A stretch of DNA of 64,000 nt from the NCBI GenBank assembly GCA_921293015.1, contig OV121094.1:41104054-41168053 (forward strand). The letters run 5' to 3'. The notes under the pieces were generated by a model. It did not search any database, was not told the origin of the DNA, and worked only from the letters and a program-made list of their open reading frames with translations. Position 1 is the first letter of the stretch; the number at the start of each line of letters is the position of its first letter. The position numbers were made by a program, and so were the translations under genes. Source of the stretch: Phorcus lineatus (lineage: Eukaryota > Mollusca > Gastropoda > Trochida > Trochidae). Positions 45,639 to 59,140 of the stretch are shown here, piece after piece.

Positions 45639-48600
45639 TTTTTTAATGTCTACAAATCAAAGTATTGAGAGCAGGTAAGATACGATAAGTATAAGTAAAA
45701 TAGATTTTTTAAATTGTCCTAAGTATAGATATAAATAGAAACTTCCATGCTTTATAAAGGTAATAGAAAAGAAGACATACACAGATTTTCGTCCCTACAT
45801 ATTCTATTCCTCTGAAAACGGATATAAAAACTCTCTACACAAACACTTTCTCTTTATATATGTATATGGACTACTTGTTATATATAGATTGTATGTGTGT
45901 CAGTACCGTGCCTTGCATTGAAACAGTCAGTCATATTTGTTGACATATGTCCGCGGGATAAAGTGACAAAGGTAGTGTGACCTTATTCGTCTACCTGTAT
46001 GAAGTTGCTTTCGTCAGGTAAGAGATGATTGAGACGATTTTTCAAATTTTCATGTGCCAATAATGTTTGAATTTTTGTTTATGTAACATTGAAATGTATT
46101 GTGTGATAAAGGATTTTTTCAGCATTGGATTGTTTCAAAGGTCCTTGATGTATATAAACATCATCCTTTGTTTTGGGTTTCATTTGTATTTTTGTTTCGA
46201 AATTATTGAAAGAATTGAATTAAGTCTGCTAGTTAGATTTTTAATGTCCTAAACTGAAGTCACATCAGAAACAGATGTTATTTCAAGAAATATTCTCTAT
46301 ATATCATATTTGTTTCAGTTAGTAATTCGCTCATAATTTACTTACATAGAAACCTAAAAATGATTAAATATTAACAATTGACATTGCAAAATCTTCCTTC
46401 CAGGGACTGTAATATTTAAAAACGTTTACAGTCTATCATTATGTAAACAATAAGCATCACGATGTTGTATCAGTTATCTCAAGGCTGAGAGTTTTTAGTC
46501 ATTTTATTACTCTCCTGTTGACAGTATTGCTGTTGAATAAATCTACAATGATTTTATACTTTGTGTCATTACATCGCGTGCTGATTGACGTCACATGACA
46601 TCATTACGCATGATGTCACAATATTTGCGGCCCGGTAGCATTGGTAATGTCAGTTATTTTCATGCTTTTTATGATACAATTCAGCGATGAGTAAATAAAA
46701 TACTATACTCTGTCCTGTTTAAAAACATTTTTATGAAACTCTTGAATGGTATCAGTGTCTAAATACCAAACCAATCACTCGTTTCATTAAAATGTTATTA
46801 AACTAGATGTCGTTTAGTCTCTATGCCTCATTTTAGCATTGCAATTCTTGAAGCTTAATCTTGTCAAAAGCATTGTGTGTTTTACTGAAGTAATTATAAG
46901 CATTTAAAAAATATGTCAAACAAGTCTTTGGAATGTTTGGAGTGTTTAACTTTTTTTAGAATATGACCAATTGGTTAGAATAAGATGACTTGTGTATTGA
47001 CAGTACCCCCTGTTCGATGAATTAGTCAGTTTCATGCTATTTCGTATCACTCTCGGTGAAATTCCATGTAACTTTTGCAAAATGATGTTGTGAGGCAAGT
47101 TGTACAAATGAAGATAGGGGCACTATTGTTAAAAAAATATATATATTAAGGGTGAGAATACATAGAAAAAAATGGAAATTTTTGCAAATGTTGGATGAGA
47201 GATGGTGTGATTTATGAACTATTTGCTTTTCAAAACTGACTGAAGGACTTTGATACATCACCAGGTTTTTAATCACCATGTTCTAGGTATTTTTTACTTA
47301 CATTTATGTGGAGTCACCCGTGGCAAGCAGTGAACACTTAGCCTCAGAGCAGCCAGCACTGGAGGTTCTGATTTGATTAGTGTAGTGCCATTCACAGCAG
47401 CTTTTTTACAGGAATTAGAACCCGGAACAAAGGGGTAATATGGTATATGCAAGAGATGTCCTAGATATTTCTGAACCTGTAGGTTAATGGTTATATAATA
47501 GGTGTATTAAGTACTTATACTTTGTGAGGGTTAACAAAGGTCCGTTTCCTACTTTTTTTTCTTTTCTTAATCATTCTGAAATATTAAATTTTGCCATTTC
47601 CTTGTAATTAGCCATTGACCTCATGATGACTGATCAAAATCATGAATTGTTGCCATGTTGAATATTCTATTGACAAAGCTTGAATCTATTTAGAAAGTAT
47701 TTGAATATCAATGTTAAGTTGCAGCGCTCTTAAAAGTAATGTTTTCGAAACAACTTGCAAAGGTATTTGAGATAGGTGTCGCTGTATTGGTAGTTAAATT
47801 GTAGTATCTTTTTACTTTTGTCTTTCAAATTTCTGTTGATTGTTTACGAGCTGATCAGAGTCTCCCTTCAGAAGGTCCTAAGGTGATCATAAGTCACTAA
47901 GGTAACCTTAGTACAATGTTGAAGATTGGGAGAAAAGGTTGTTTTGTCAAAGGAGGCCTAGCCTTCTAATCCTTGTTCAAAAATAAAACGAAAAATCCTT
48001 TTGAATGATGCATTATTTAGTAGTGTGAGTCCAGCCTATTTAAATCAGCAGAGCTTAATCTTTCAAGGACGATTAGCACTCATCCATTTTCAGTTATCTG
48101 TGAACTTATCACTTCGCTTGCTCGCTGAACCAGATTCTCTGTTGAATAAAGATGTTTTTTAATCATGCGTACGCCATGAAACACCCTTTTAGCAAAATGA
48201 AAGGCTTCAAATGTCAACTCTCTCATTCCTTTCATAAATCATAAGATAGACCATTCACTACCTGTCTCCCCTTGACATTGAAATGGACCGACCAGGTTGA
48301 GTTCACTTGGTAAACAGCTGGTAGACTAATCTTATTCTCACCTGGCTGGTAACATCGTTAATCAAGGTGTGTTAAGTTGGGGGAGGAATACCTTTATCTT
48401 GTTCGTGGCAGAAAGTTTGTATTTGAAAATTATCAAGTAGTATTGAGACGGTTATTCTGATTTGGGTGAGATTGGACTTCCTGTGGGTTGAAGGTCATTT
48501 TTACCTGAGGTGGATTGACAAGATAATCAGGTAATTGAATACTTTTACCTTCATCTCTTTGATCACAGCGTTAATTGAATGATTAATTAATTGCCTTGAC

Positions 48601-48959
48601 AACAGTGTCTTTATCTATCTTTCTAAAGAAATTGCATATTTTGTTAGTTTGTGTGTACTTACATATAAGCTAGGTGAAACAAGTCTTTGATTTCAAAGGT
48701 TTTAGATAACAACATGACTTGTTTTTTTAGATGATATGTCATATTAGATAATGGACCAGTTGTAGATTTGTACTTTTTGTGAAAAAAGGCTAATAAAAAT
48801 CATTCACATAAGAAGTGATTAAAAGCTGCTATCTTAAATCATAATTGTGAAATCAGCAATATTATGCCTTTTGTAAGTTTACATCAACTGAAAAAACATG
48901 GGAAAAACAAAGAATTTCAGAGCAGCATAAGCAGTGTTGGATATTGGCGCTACTGATAT

Positions 48960-49040
48960 TAGTATGACATTGATTGCAGTTTCTACACAAAAGCAAAGCC
49001 ATGTTGGTGTTGTATGCATTCTCCCTGCAATAATGTTACC
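48960..49040 (+). repeat. SINE tail relic
   Basis: CATGTTGGTGTTGTATGCAT followed by TCTCCCTGCAATAATG resembles the SINE tail at 15520-15570 (TAATGGTGTTGTGGGCTTTC, TCCCTGTGATAAC). Confidence 0.5.
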
Positions 49041-52000
49041 TCCATTCATGTGCTGTCTGTTTCTCAAAATAGTATCTGACCTGTACAAAATAAAGCAAGC
49101 ACTTTACATTAATAATTGTTATCTAATTTGCAACAAATAATGTAGGATAAATAGTGACTGATAGGTAAGCTTGTCAACAAATACCAAATTGTAATAAAAC
49201 TAATATGATTAAATACAAATTAATATTTTATCTTCAATTAGCAATTATTATATAACTTTACCTTCCTATTGAACGTAGCATGTTTTAACAGGTGATTGAC
49301 AGTAAAGCTTGTCAGTGAGATTGTTATGATGTGTTGACATGACATGGGCGTCGTCAGACACATGAATCTGTTATCTTCTCTCACGCTGGAGGGAGGGAGG
49401 GTTTATGCTCTTACAGCTCTGTCCTGTTATCATGCACAGCTGTTTTTTAGGTCATATATTTCATATCTTACCGACCTAGCAACAGCTCCTTCCAGGTTGG
49501 TGTGTTTTTAGAAATATTCTTCATGGGTCTTCTTCTTGTTTTAAGATTATTCCTCTGTATGTTTTCTCCCAAAACCCCTTGTCTTCGTCCTCCCCTCGTC
49601 CTCCCCCCGTCCTCCCCTGGCATCCCTGGATCCCTTTAGATAATGGTCCATGATTATTCTGAGATAGGTTTTCTCAACCCAGGGACAGTTCTCTCTGTAA
49701 GTTAGTCAGTTCCTGTTAATTGTCTTGGCAGTAATAGCTGAAATATTGCTGACAGCAGTTAGACTCTAATACTACACTACTAACTCACTTTCTCGTCAAG
49801 AATCCTTTAGCACGATTCAATTCAATAACTTCTCATTCATCTTAAACCCATACTTGATATATCTTCTTATTATCTTACCTCAAATTATATTAAGTTACTG
49901 TTAAGTTGTTGGTTTTACTATTCTGTATCAGTTTGTGATAATTCATAAAAGCTTGTCTACATATAAAGGTTGACAATTTATTGGAAATATTTATTCATAG
50001 ACATTTTCGATTGATTCATAGAAATATCATTTCATTGGAATCTTGATACAGAAATACCATTTCAAGAAAAAAAATCATAGAAATGTTGTTTTCGAAATGT
50101 TTTTTGATAGGAATATCCTTTCATTTAGGTATTTTAGAACTTGTCATGATTAACATCTTTTAAATTTTCATTTAGTTATACTTTTATTGTTGTGAAGGAG
50201 TCAAGATGCCTTCAGACATAATGTGTCATGTTTAAACAAACATTATGTCAAGGAATTCACATAATATATCAAGTTTAAATATATGAATTCAGTTTTTATT
50301 GTTCAGGTATTTTGTGATACATATAGACATCACATTATCTGAAATACAACACCAAGAGTGTTTCAACTCAGCCTCTTCCTGCCAGTTACATACCAGGAAG
50401 TCAATGTCCATGAAATTCTTTCTGTGGCTAGCGTTATTATTCTGTCTCTACCGCTCGATGCCAATTAACCGTACGGGTTTGATTCACTATCTAGATGCCT
50501 TACAAATGAATTATTCACCAAGGCATTGCTTGATGAGGAAAGAACTGAACATGTCATGCAAACTGGATATAAGTTCAGACACCCATCATTTTGACCTTTT
50601 TTCAGAATTTTAAGGAATATGTTAAGGATAAACTCTTCTCCCTGAGTAATTCAATGCTTATCTCATCATTTAAGATGGAAAATTAAAGTTATATCAGTTT
50701 AGTACTTTAAATTTTCCACCTTTGACCTGACTGGGGATTCGATATTTTTTCCTATACGAATAACTTTCGAAAGCATAATCAATTTTAAGTGAAACATGCA
50801 GATTGGTGCATCAACCACAAAAGGAGTACGTATATAAACCAAAAGGTTGTGATTTTCATAATAAAGAAATTTTATTCAAAAAATCTTCCTATTCTTATGA
50901 ACGACCCTGATTTATAATAGTTTGTATAATGATCCATTTTACTCTGATGTCATGTTGAGGCACGCCTTTATTTTTTGCGCTGAGTTAATAACAAAATTAT
51001 GAAAGTAGGAGTATTTGAGTATGTACATATATTTCTCATTTGCTGTATGTAAAAAGTCCCCAGTCTCTCCTGTACAGTCATTTGTCCACCATGCTTGTGG
51101 TAAATTTTGAATTCCAAATATGACATGGCTGACATTCATAAACTGCAATTAAGATGTTAACATCTTGACTCCTTCGCTAAATATGGAACTTGTCATTAAG
51201 AAAGAAATCTGAATCATTTCAATGACTTTTAATGTCTTAATCAAGCATTATGTATTGAGGACATCTTACTTAAAATAACTGTTCATCTCATTTTAGATTT
51301 CAAATTTATATTTTATACGTATTTGTTGAATTTAAATCTAGCATGAACATGTTAAATATCATCATTATTCTGTAATTTTATTATTATTTGACCTTTTGAA
51401 TTGAACATAAGTGTTAACTTTTCACTTGTTTATCATACATACTTACTCATTCCTTCAAGCTGTTAACCCTTTCACAACCAAAGGCAAATATGTGTTACAG
51501 GATAGACTGTGCTGGTATTGAAGGGTTAAAGAGTCTGCCCATTTATGAATGGAAGTGAAAGGAATTGATAAATGTCGTCACCCACTCATTTTCTCCATGG
51601 GAGTTGTCAGAATATACTCTATGCCTCTGTATTCATGTATGTAGCTGTTTTGTTACCGTAGCATGTTGTGTTTGTATCATCATTCAATACGTTTGTATTG
51701 TTTGTCCGGCAGGTTTGAATACTGACTCTGAACAAGTTCAATTAAGGAAAGTTTAATGTATCTGTGCTTCATGTGCCATATTGATTCAAACAAGTTTTAT
51801 CATAAGATATAAGTGTACAAAACATCTCAAAATTTATGTATTTCTGTCATATATTCTCCTGCCAAATTTCATTATAAAATCTGCGTTGTGAAATAACATG
51901 AAACTCATCTTCTTTAAACTTCAGGCTGCCAAATTTACATATTCTGTCCTCTTTTTGTTTCTTATTTCTACATCAAATATCTACCTATACTTGAGCTTCA

Positions 52001-52504
52001 TCAGTTCGAAATAAAGCTAAATGGGGATGGGTAGAGAGTAGGGGAATTAGGGAGATGTTGAAATTTGATTTGTGATATCTATTTTGTTTCTAATTCTTAT
52101 GAATTTTTGTATTTGTGTCTCTTGCCAGGTTTTTATGTGGAAATATTGTATTTATAACATATGACACGTGAATAAACAATTTTCTTCTTCTTTGGTAAGG
52201 GTCAATTTTGCCAGAGTTGCCAATTTACAGGAAACATAACACTTTAACAAAGGTAATTCTTGGGGTTCTTGAAAATATAATAAATTCACCTTGAGTCATT
52301 TCGCAGAATTACACTTTTAAAGCAGTTGTATATATCTACAGGCATGTACATTCCCTTATTTGGAAACAGAATGAACATGGTAGGTTGCTTGTAACCTGCA
52401 GAATTTCTGTTTGTAAAAAAAACATTTCGTAATAAATTTACTTATTTAAATTATCATTATCATGCATATTATTGATGTATGAAACGCAATAGAAAGGTCA
52501 GAAT

Positions 52505-52690
52505 GACCTCCCTTTCTTTAACAGTTATTTTCAAAGGCAGTGAATACTTACATACACCAAAAGTGACATTTTCTGCAATTTGTGTAAAATAAGAGGGTGA
52601 CAGTAGACAGCCTTGCCCTACCCCAAGGCACGCTTCATGAAACTTCAGAGTGTTTATGATAATGAAGCAATTGTTAAGAGACTTAGTGTC
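52505..52690 (-). pseudogene. Probable LINE reverse-transcriptase relic
   Basis: On the minus strand near 52630-52545 the frame reads GVGQGCLLSPSYFTQI. This matches the GVRQGCLLSP-LF block shared by CR1, RTE and jockey-like reverse transcriptases. Flanking sequence is too decayed to place the clade or the ends. Confidence 0.45.
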
Positions 52691-54511
52691 ATTTTAATTG
52701 CTTCATAGAGCTCTGTGGAAGTTGCTTCATTGTGCAGTATCTTTCTAAGATAGGTATGTTATATGATATACTACTGCATGTGGTATCTGTCCTGTGGATA
52801 CATGAATGTGTCGTTTTACGTTCGAATACTAAAGTTTGTGTTGGTACTCTGGTTGCAAACTGAACAAAATATATCCTAAAAATATTTGCATTAGTAATAT
52901 GAAACTTTTTAGAGGAGAACTTATATAAATTGATATTTCATTAAAACATTAAAGAGTGAAGAGCATGTAGACATTACTTGGACCTGCTAGACAAAAGTGC
53001 TGTATTGTGCAGAAAAATTTGAAAGTCTGGATTAAACATGGAAATAGCAACATAATTTCATTCCCTTGACACCAAAACCTTAAAATATGCAACGAAAAAC
53101 ATGAAGTAGGACAAGTAATCCTGATTACTGCCACAATTGATTCTAAGGTAACTTTGAACTGCATCGCTAATGATTTCTGATCTGACCTGGGAAAACTTTG
53201 TTTCATCATTTTCCTTGCATTAGAACTGTGGTTTAAGTTCAAGCGTATCTGTTGTCATTGAGTTAATATAAATGCATTGTGAAGTGAAAAAGTGAACACA
53301 TACGTGTGACAATAGTAAATTTAATTATGCAATAAGAATTATATATACATGAGGGATGAAAGCACTCTGATTCTGTCCACTCTTTCACATTGGACTTTAG
53401 AGTCTGCTTTTTCAATATATTCATACGTATGGCTTTCAGTTGCTTGGTTTTTGTTCAAACCTTTCCATTTTACGGTGCAAATGGAAAAAACCTTAATTAT
53501 ATTTTCCATTCAGTTTAGACTTTACCATGTTTTTATTCTGCTCTGTACATGGTAATGTTTGTTTTTTTGATTAAGCAAGAGATGAACATATTTTGGTTGG
53601 AAATGAATTTGGTTAACTTTAAAAGTGTGTTTAGTAGTTTTGGTGTCTAAATGCAAAATGATTTGAATCATAGTGTAAAGTGTTTCAGTTTGAGGTAAAC
53701 TTTGTTGATTGATGAGAAGTAGTGAGCCATAAAACAACATCATTATTACCTCTTTTACAAACACATCAAATTTCTGATGGCTTCACGTGACATTTATTGC
53801 TTTTTGATGAAGTAGATTCATGTTATCGGGTAAAAAAGGTCATTTGTTTTTAAGTATATACATGTTACTGTTCCAAGCTCTTGAAATCAAAGGCTTTACC
53901 AGATATGTTTTGTGGGTTTTTTATGAAAAATGAATTAAATGATCTACTTCAACAAGAAATTGTTCAAACTGAAAGTGACATCGCCAAAAGGTGTCACATG
54001 GTACATAGACAATGGGTATTTTTTGTTTTGCAACATAAACATGGTGTTTAAAAACAAGATTTTTTATTCAAACTTTTTATTCATGATAAAGGAGAGTAAT
54101 AATCTCATTCAAGAAGGAATAGTTCAAAATGTAAGTGACTTACCGGGAAGTCATGAGGTACCAAATGGTCAATGAATTGGGATGGTAATATATTCGATAA
54201 GAATGTCGCAACTATTCAGAAGATATACATCACGCTGTTTTATTAGTTTTTGATTCATGAATCTGTGTTCTCGTAATTCTCTGGAGCAGTTACATGTGCC
54301 ATAACTCGTCATATTATCTTTTATGGTTAAATGTCATATTTCGGGGCAAATTTGAATTTTGCATTCCACTTTCTGGACTTGGATTTTGGGGACTCTCTTA
54401 GCACTAAGATGTGATAACTACCATTCATGAACATTGTTTTACGACTAACTTAGCACTTAGAGAGTTTTGAAATTTAGGCCTTGAACTTTAAGCTTAGTGG
54501 GAAAAAATCAT

Positions 54512-56329
54512 CTACCGTATATTACCGTGTATAAGTCGACCCTGTGTATAAGTCGACCCCCTTTCTCAGGCCCCCAAATTGCTGTCAAAATCATATACCT
54601 CATCTATAAGTCGACCCCCGTGTATGAGGCAGGTCGACATGAGTTGTGAGTGTAAAAGTGAGTTGTAATACGTCAGTGTTTTGTAATACAGTAAGCATTT
54701 GTTTAACAAGAAATTGTTGTAATAAATATATTATATATGATATAAATATTAATAATAAAAAATACATACGTGTGTGCTGGAGTTTGTCCTTTTTTAAAAA
54801 GAATCTTATGTCATTTACGTCTCCGTACATGCACAGTGCGTATTTGTGTAATTCGTAAATAACAAATCTTACAATAAATATATATCTATTAATAATAACT
54901 ACTGGGCCCCACCATACGCAATAAACATACACATTACACATTTATATGCATATCGTGCGTAGCATTCGGATTTTAATTCAATTTAAATGTTACGGTTTTC
55001 AAAACGAAAATTGGAAATTCCCGTAACTATTTATAGCTCATTTCCAAGAATTCAGAATGCCCGTATGTGATTTGAAAGTATGGATACATTTCATTGGATA
55101 ATTCTGTCAAAAACTCGCGCTCTGCTTTTCTTGGAAATTGATAGTCTGAGTGTGGTATGTGACCGGTGAATTGTTAAATTGATACCTAGTAAATAAAGAC
55201 AAACGAAGAAATTTGCTTCAATATACCGATATATTAATTTGTTAATTAATAATGATAGAGGTTGTGTCTGTCTGTTATATACCGTGTACATGCTACATCT
55301 GCAGCGGAAATGATCATTTACATATACCGGTAATCTGTTTCTCCATGTTAAGTATGTTTATTTAACGTTTAACTTAATCGTAATGCTATTTCCACATCAA
55401 TTACCAGTGCTGTTAATTACAGTGCAGCTCAAAGCTGGTTAATTACCGGATACGTTCGTCAATATATGTGCTGATTGTTATTTAAAATTGTAAAGATAAC
55501 ACAAGTTTACCAAGATTTAAAAAGATTTGAATATTACGCTTTTGTTTTTGCAAAACGTTAAAACCTCATATATCAGGAGGCTCATTCTCATGTTTCACCG
55601 GTTCCTGTGCGCGGGAATGATCGTAGAATATCATTGGTCCACGTCATATGACTTGATATGAAACACTCGCCATATGGATCGATAAGCATGTCGTAGTAGG
55701 AATCGTTACGGTATGTCCATAAAATTGTCGATTAGAAATGTATTATATTATAATATTTTCTAACTATTAATAGAACTAACAAACAGTAAAGTATGTAATG
55801 ATTGTTAAAGTAATTTCATTTCATTATTTTGACAATGTGTTGACATCGTTGCTTCCGGTTTTAATCGTTACGCTATGTCTATAAAATTGTCGATTAAAAA
55901 TGTATTTCTGTAGATTATGATATTTTTTAACTATTAATAGCAATATATAACAAACAGTAAAGTATGTAATGATTGTTAAAGTAATTTTATTTCATTATTT
56001 TGACAACGTTTTGACATCGTTGCTTCCGGTTTGAATAGTTACGCTATGTCTATAAAATTGTCGATTAAAAATGTATTTCAATAGATTTTGATATTTTTTA
56101 ACTATTAATAGCAATATATAACAAACAGTAAAGTATGTAATGATTGTTAAAGTAATTTTATTTCATTATTTTGACAATGTTTTGACATCGTTGCTTCCGG
56201 TTTGAATCGTCACTCGACCTCCGAATTTTAAGGTCTGAAACATATACCTCATATATAAGTCGACCCCCCTCCTTGACCCCTCAATTTCTGGTATAAAAAA
56301 CTCGACTTATACACGGTAATATACGGTAG
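54512..56329. mobile_element. 1.8-kb non-autonomous TIR element (mariner/pogo-like ends)
   Basis: The terminal inverted repeats at 54512-54539 and 56302-56329 are 28 bp and perfectly complementary, starting CTACCGTATATTACCGTGTA and continuing to AAGTCGA. If TA is the target duplication the TIR proper starts CCGTATATTACC. TATAAGTCGACCC recurs several times near both ends. The interior is AT-rich with three tandem units at 55701-56204. No transposase domain is visible; a 113-codon minus frame at 54600-54941 has no DDE or CENP-B motif. The perfect ends suggest recent insertion. Confidence 0.8.
55701..56204. repeat. Three tandem ~162-171 bp units inside the TIR element
   Basis: Units begin AATCGTTACG near 55701 and 55863 and AATAGTTACG near 56034. 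Each contains GTCGATTA-AAATGTATT, AACAAACAGTAAAGTATGTA, ATGATTGTTAAAGTAATTT and TTGACATCGTTGCTTCCGGT. Units 2 and 3 are more alike than either is to unit 1. Confidence 0.88.
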
Positions 56330-58792
56330 TTGCTCACAGGATTTTGACTGATTTGGGAAAAAAGGGCAACTAAAAAATCCCCCTGCCTAATTTTATCCCC
56401 GTACCAAGAAAAAAGTACATCATTTGCATACCTAAACATTTCAGAAATCTTTTCATCTGCACTAGAGCATATCTGCTTCTTTTTTTTTTAGCCTTCTACC
56501 CTTAGATATTTTGCCAAAAGTTGGTAAATCAATTGAATAATTTTATACCAGTCATGTAGACAGAGAGTCACTTTGGACAGAACCATTTTGTTCTTGACAC
56601 GGTAATGTTCACCTTGACTCCATTGCAGTGTTAATTACGCCCAACTAATTTCTGAGTGACAATAAATAAGTAAGGAGCTCTACCTTCGGAGTATGTGTAA
56701 TTACTACGAGCATTATGTTATCTGATTACTAGTTTGATAGGATTTCTTTACAGAAATGGGCTATGATTATCCACCTAACTCATTAGTGGTGTAATTACTT
56801 TTCCGATTTGAATATGTTTTAATCCTGTTTTTGTGTTTGATTGGGTGCAAGTCAGCTGTCAAGTGGTAAAGTGAAAACTTGTTGAGAAAATGACAAACCA
56901 GTCCACTATGGAGGACAACCAAAACTGCAGGCCACAGAGGAAGTTATTTTGGTTTATCTGGAGCAGAAATTTTGGAACATACATTATGTAGCTTGAAAAT
57001 TTATGAATACAGATCGAATGTTGCTCTTTTTTGAGGAAGGCCTAACTTGAGGGGAGACTATTGGCATAACTACAACAGTATATTTTATTCTGCAGAGCTC
57101 ATACAATACCTTGATATCAATCAAGCTGAATGCCCTGTGTGGCATTCTATGTAATGAAATGACTTTTATTCAGCAATAGTGTCACTTCCCAGTTGACAAG
57201 TCCATTGATATCTTAAAGCTTATTTGCATTAAGTTTCTTGCATAACTACATTTCATTGGCTAAAATATGCTAGAAACAGCCATGAATAGCAAGCTATCAT
57301 CGATATGAGGTCTGTCGCATGATAGACAACAGGATATTGAAGGAGCTCTGTGGATTCAAATATGCTGATGGTGCAGGATACGATATGTTTATAATGAACT
57401 GTGTTTTTTCCTCATTCTTTCAAATCATTAATATCCCTGCAGAAATTCTCTAATAGTACTAACTTAAAAGTATTTTTTATCTTACAAGATCGCAACTAAT
57501 GGCTGAAATATTGCCCAAGTGGCGTTAAACAATAACTCACTCACTCACTATCTTACAAGATTTAATAGTTTAGGCTTGAGTAGTCTGTAGGTTTGATGCT
57601 GTTTTGACCTAGCTCGTAGCAACGTAACTATTTCTCCCACCCACCCATTTGATTCTGAATTCATGGAAATTGTCAAACCTTTGTCAATATTTAATTGAAG
57701 GGCGTTATCAAGTTGACTTAAATTCCAATTTTGAAAATGATGTCAGTTGTACTCAATTCAACCTTTTTAATGAACATTGACAAAATTAAACAAATTTGTC
57801 GAAGCAATCCCAACCCGATTTAAGATCACAAATAACCCTCGAGTATGAGAACCATCGGAGGAGCTTAACATATGTTGCAATGATCTCAATCTCTCTAACA
57901 CAAGCTGCTTCTCAACATCTGTTCTTGAATCAATCAACTTCTCTCATAAATTAGTGTCGAGCTCTGCTCCGAGCAGCATTTACATCTCCGTTGACAAATA
58001 TTAACAATGTAGATCAATGGATAAGAAATGTAATCTCTACTGCCAGTTCATCATCATGAAACATATTGGAGGTTTAAGACCGAGTAATTTTTTGCTTATA
58101 TAAGTATCAAATTATAGGTAAAATCTATTGAAAAATTCTTAAACTCATTTTTTAGCTCCTTAAATTTGAAAATAACAATGCCTGTAAATTTTATGTTTGA
58201 TTAATTGGTTATTATAATAGTTGAAACCTAAAATTTGTCAATGCTAAAACGATCATAAATTTGGCAGTAAAAAATAAAGAGAAAACCATTTTGGCAAGTA
58301 ATGTTATTTGAATTCTCAGAAATTTTTACTGTCAGTATCACAACCGTAAGCATAAAATGATCAGATATTACAAAACAGTTTCTGTATGTTGGTATATAGA
58401 GGATTAAAAACAACCATTTTCATGATTAAAATAGTTGAATAAATTGGAGATCCCAAACTCCAGACCACTTTATTCATATTATGCAGCTGACTATAAGCTT
58501 ACTAATACTCCACCCAATTGCTTTTTCAGAAAAAAAGTAACACCTTTCTTATAAACAATAACACCTTTTTCAGAAAACAGGCCAAAAAAATTCAGAAAAC
58601 AGTCACATTGATAAGATTTCAAGATGACTGTCAGCAAGCAAGGGATTTTGCTTTTTATATGTTTTATGTGGGTTTTTATATGGATTTTCATATGGGTTTT
58701 TATATGAGTGCATAATGTCAGCAGGTTGCAGTAAATCTTTCGTACTGTTCTATAAGTGTCTGACTGTCTACACGTCATATTGAAGTTAACTC
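56330..58792. other. AT-rich non-coding DNA
   Basis: No exon supported. Contains one ACTC-type short repeat (57494-57552) and a few ~18-bp GGGTTTTTATATG-type units at 58660-58710. Confidence 0.4.
57494..57552 (+). repeat. Short interspersed repeat ending in ACTC runs
   Basis: CTAATGGCTGAAATATTGCC, CAAGTGGCGTTAAACAAT, then ACTCACTCACTCAC. The best-preserved copy of the block also at 18105 and 61198. Confidence 0.7.
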
Positions 58793-59140
58793 ATTACTTT
58801 TTGGGTAAAACATAAGTACTGACATATTTTCAATATATGCACATGTGCACATCACTCTAACCTAGCAACAACTGTAGTAGCTCAAATCAATGTATTTGTG
58901 TCTGTGACAACATTAAACAATGCTTCTTTAGAAGTCAAGAGAAGTGGGCCATTTTGTGGATGATTCACTGCGCTAATGCCATTCAAATGGAATAGAATCG
59001 GTAATGAAGAAAGCTGGTCATATGATTTTTTAGAAGCTAATGCAAATTTTTGAATAACCGACACTATAGCTCGGGTACCACCAAAATTCATACCTTTTTT
59101 GTAAAGTCATATTACACACTTCATTTGATAATAATCCCTA
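58793..59140 (-). repeat. Dispersed stem-loop repeat, copy D
   Basis: On the minus strand it begins GGGATTATTATCAAATGAAG then TGTGTAATATGACTTTAC. It carries TACCCGAGC and GCTAGGTTAGAGTGATGTGC and ends near GTACTTATGTTTTACCC. Same order of landmarks as copy C, more diverged. Confidence 0.65.

Larger units (their letters stand above)
45639..54511. other. Non-coding stretch with small repeat relics
   Basis: No confident exon. Items noted: CTGTATGAAGTTGCTTTCGTCAG/GTAAGA near 46000-46020 is an isolated good donor; a SINE-tail relic at 48960-49040; a degraded ACTC-type repeat near 49733-49795; imperfect ~35-bp units around ATAGAAATATCATTTCATTG at 50000-50120; and an RT relic at 52505-52690. ORFs such as 50299-50613 have no recognisable product. 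Confidence 0.4.

Noticed and set aside
50299-50613. 104-codon frame with an internal signal-peptide-like stretch (MKFFLWLALLFCL)
   Set aside because: No splice context, no recognisable domain, and the hydrophobic stretch is not at the first Met.
53939-54175. 78-codon frame with a possible internal duplication
   Set aside because: The two halves share only loose GTTCAAA-TG-AAGTGAC similarity. Not enough to call a repeat or a gene.
54600-54941. 113-codon minus-strand frame as the transposase of the TIR element
   Set aside because: No DDE, helix-turn-helix or CENP-B-like motif. Hydrophobic AT-driven composition.
55701-56204. CRISPR-like array
   Set aside because: Only three long imperfect units with no spacer structure, in eukaryotic transposon DNA.
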